A stretch of 6,071 nt of DNA from JAIPEK01 sp041685935. Lineage in GTDB: Bacteria; Desulfobacterota; Desulfobacteria; Desulfobacterales; Desulfobacteraceae. The stretch covers positions 1-6,071 of the forward strand of contig JAWLES010000147.1 in NCBI GenBank assembly GCA_041685935.1. The letters are read 5' to 3'. The notes under the pieces are model-generated. The model saw only the letters and a list, made by a program, of their open reading frames with translations. It did no database searches and had not been told where the DNA came from. A program made the translations under genes and the position numbers. The number at the start of each line of letters is the position of its first letter. Positions within the stretch are counted from its first letter, which is position 1. Shown piece after piece: positions 5,730 through 6,071 of the stretch.

Positions 5730-6071
5730 CTAGTACTCCACTTTCATTAGAAAAAGTCCCCCCGGGGGCGCGGTGGGGCCTGCAAGTCTTCTGTCCCGTG
5801 CCGCAAGAATTTTCCTGAACTGGTCCGGGCTTGTCTTCAGATGCCCGGCTTGAACAACCGTTCCGATAATATTTCTCATCATGTATCGAAGAAAACCGTT
5901 TGCCGTAATCTTGAACACGATTTCCTCTTTTCCGTTTTTTTCAACAGCAGCAGAGTAGATCTCCCGGATTGTATCGGATCGCGGGCTGCCTGATGCTTCA
6001 AAGGATTTGAAATCATTCCTGCCCGCTATCATGGAGCAGCATTCCTGCATGGGTCCAAGTTCAAGCTTTTT
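5730..6071 (-). CDS. truA: tRNA pseudouridine synthase A, C-terminal part (gene continues past the right edge)
   Basis: The last 113 residues of TruA, which isomerises uridines 38-40 in the anticodon stem-loop of many tRNAs. The frame is open to the window edge, so the internal ATG at 6048-6050 is not the start. Family landmarks are visible: an NDFKSFEASGS block matching the 'HDFSSFRA' region, NGFLRYMMRNIIGTVVQAG (the conserved 'NGFLYRMVRNIVGTL' segment, with substitutions), and the terminal ARDRRLAGPTAPPGGLFLMKVEY, where the usual APPHGL is APPGGL. The catalytic aspartate lies in the missing N-terminal part. The gene is convergent with the ClC gene, with a single base between the two stop codons and no room for a terminator between them. 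Confidence 0.96.
   Translation of the reverse strand, partial: KKLELGPMQECCSMIAGRNDFKSFEASGSPRSDTIREIYSAAVEKNGKEEIVFKITANGFLRYMMRNIIGTVVQAGHLKTSPDQFRKILAARDRRLAGPTAPPGGLFLMKVEY

Noticed and set aside
5751..5768. CCCCCGGGGG palindrome followed on the minus strand by GACTTTTT, resembling a terminator inside truA
   Set aside because: It encodes the conserved PPGG segment of TruA, leaves no natural loop, and would end the mRNA before the truA stop codon.

Overview
The window looks like ordinary chromosome from a Gram-negative, anaerobic-type bacterium, most likely Desulfobacterota (Desulfobacterales-like). The reasons are a small Cys-rich protein of the 'PxxKW' type, a 6-phosphofructokinase whose N-terminus resembles the plant-like/PPi-related clade, and an arabinose-5-phosphate isomerase, which implies KDO-containing lipopolysaccharide or capsule. 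The taxonomic placement is inferred from recognised families, not from a database search. I see no insertion sequence, phage gene, CRISPR array, tRNA or rRNA.

Layout. Positions 1-1241 (minus strand) hold kdsD/kpsF followed by the start of a phosphofructokinase gene that runs off the left edge; the two overlap by 4 bases (GTGA) and probably form one operon. A 343-base AT-rich divergent region (1242-1584) carries a good sigma-70-type promoter for kdsD, a weaker candidate promoter for the rightward gene, and a small perfect hairpin just before the rightward ribosome binding site. Positions 1585-2010 (plus) encode a SlyD/FkpB-type FKBP prolyl isomerase. Positions 2188-2460 (plus) encode the 90-residue Cys-rich protein, with its own promoter upstream and a strong 11-bp-stem hairpin downstream. 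Positions 2613-5728 (plus) form a two-gene unit: a fold-type I PLP aminotransferase of unassigned substrate, whose stop overlaps the start of a ClC-family anion transporter with a C-terminal CBS pair. Positions 5730-6071 (minus) are the 3' part of truA, convergent with the ClC gene and only one base away from it.

How the parts relate. kdsD supplies arabinose 5-phosphate for KDO synthesis and sits with a central glycolytic kinase. The FKBP and the Cys-rich protein look like separately transcribed single genes. The aminotransferase/ClC pair is the least explained part. The tight overlap suggests translational coupling, and the ClC protein departs from the E. coli exchanger at residues that set anion choice and proton coupling. 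I found no clear, wholly new system. The points most worth checking are the aminotransferase/ClC pair, the operator-like dyad in front of it, and the uncharacterised Cys-rich protein.
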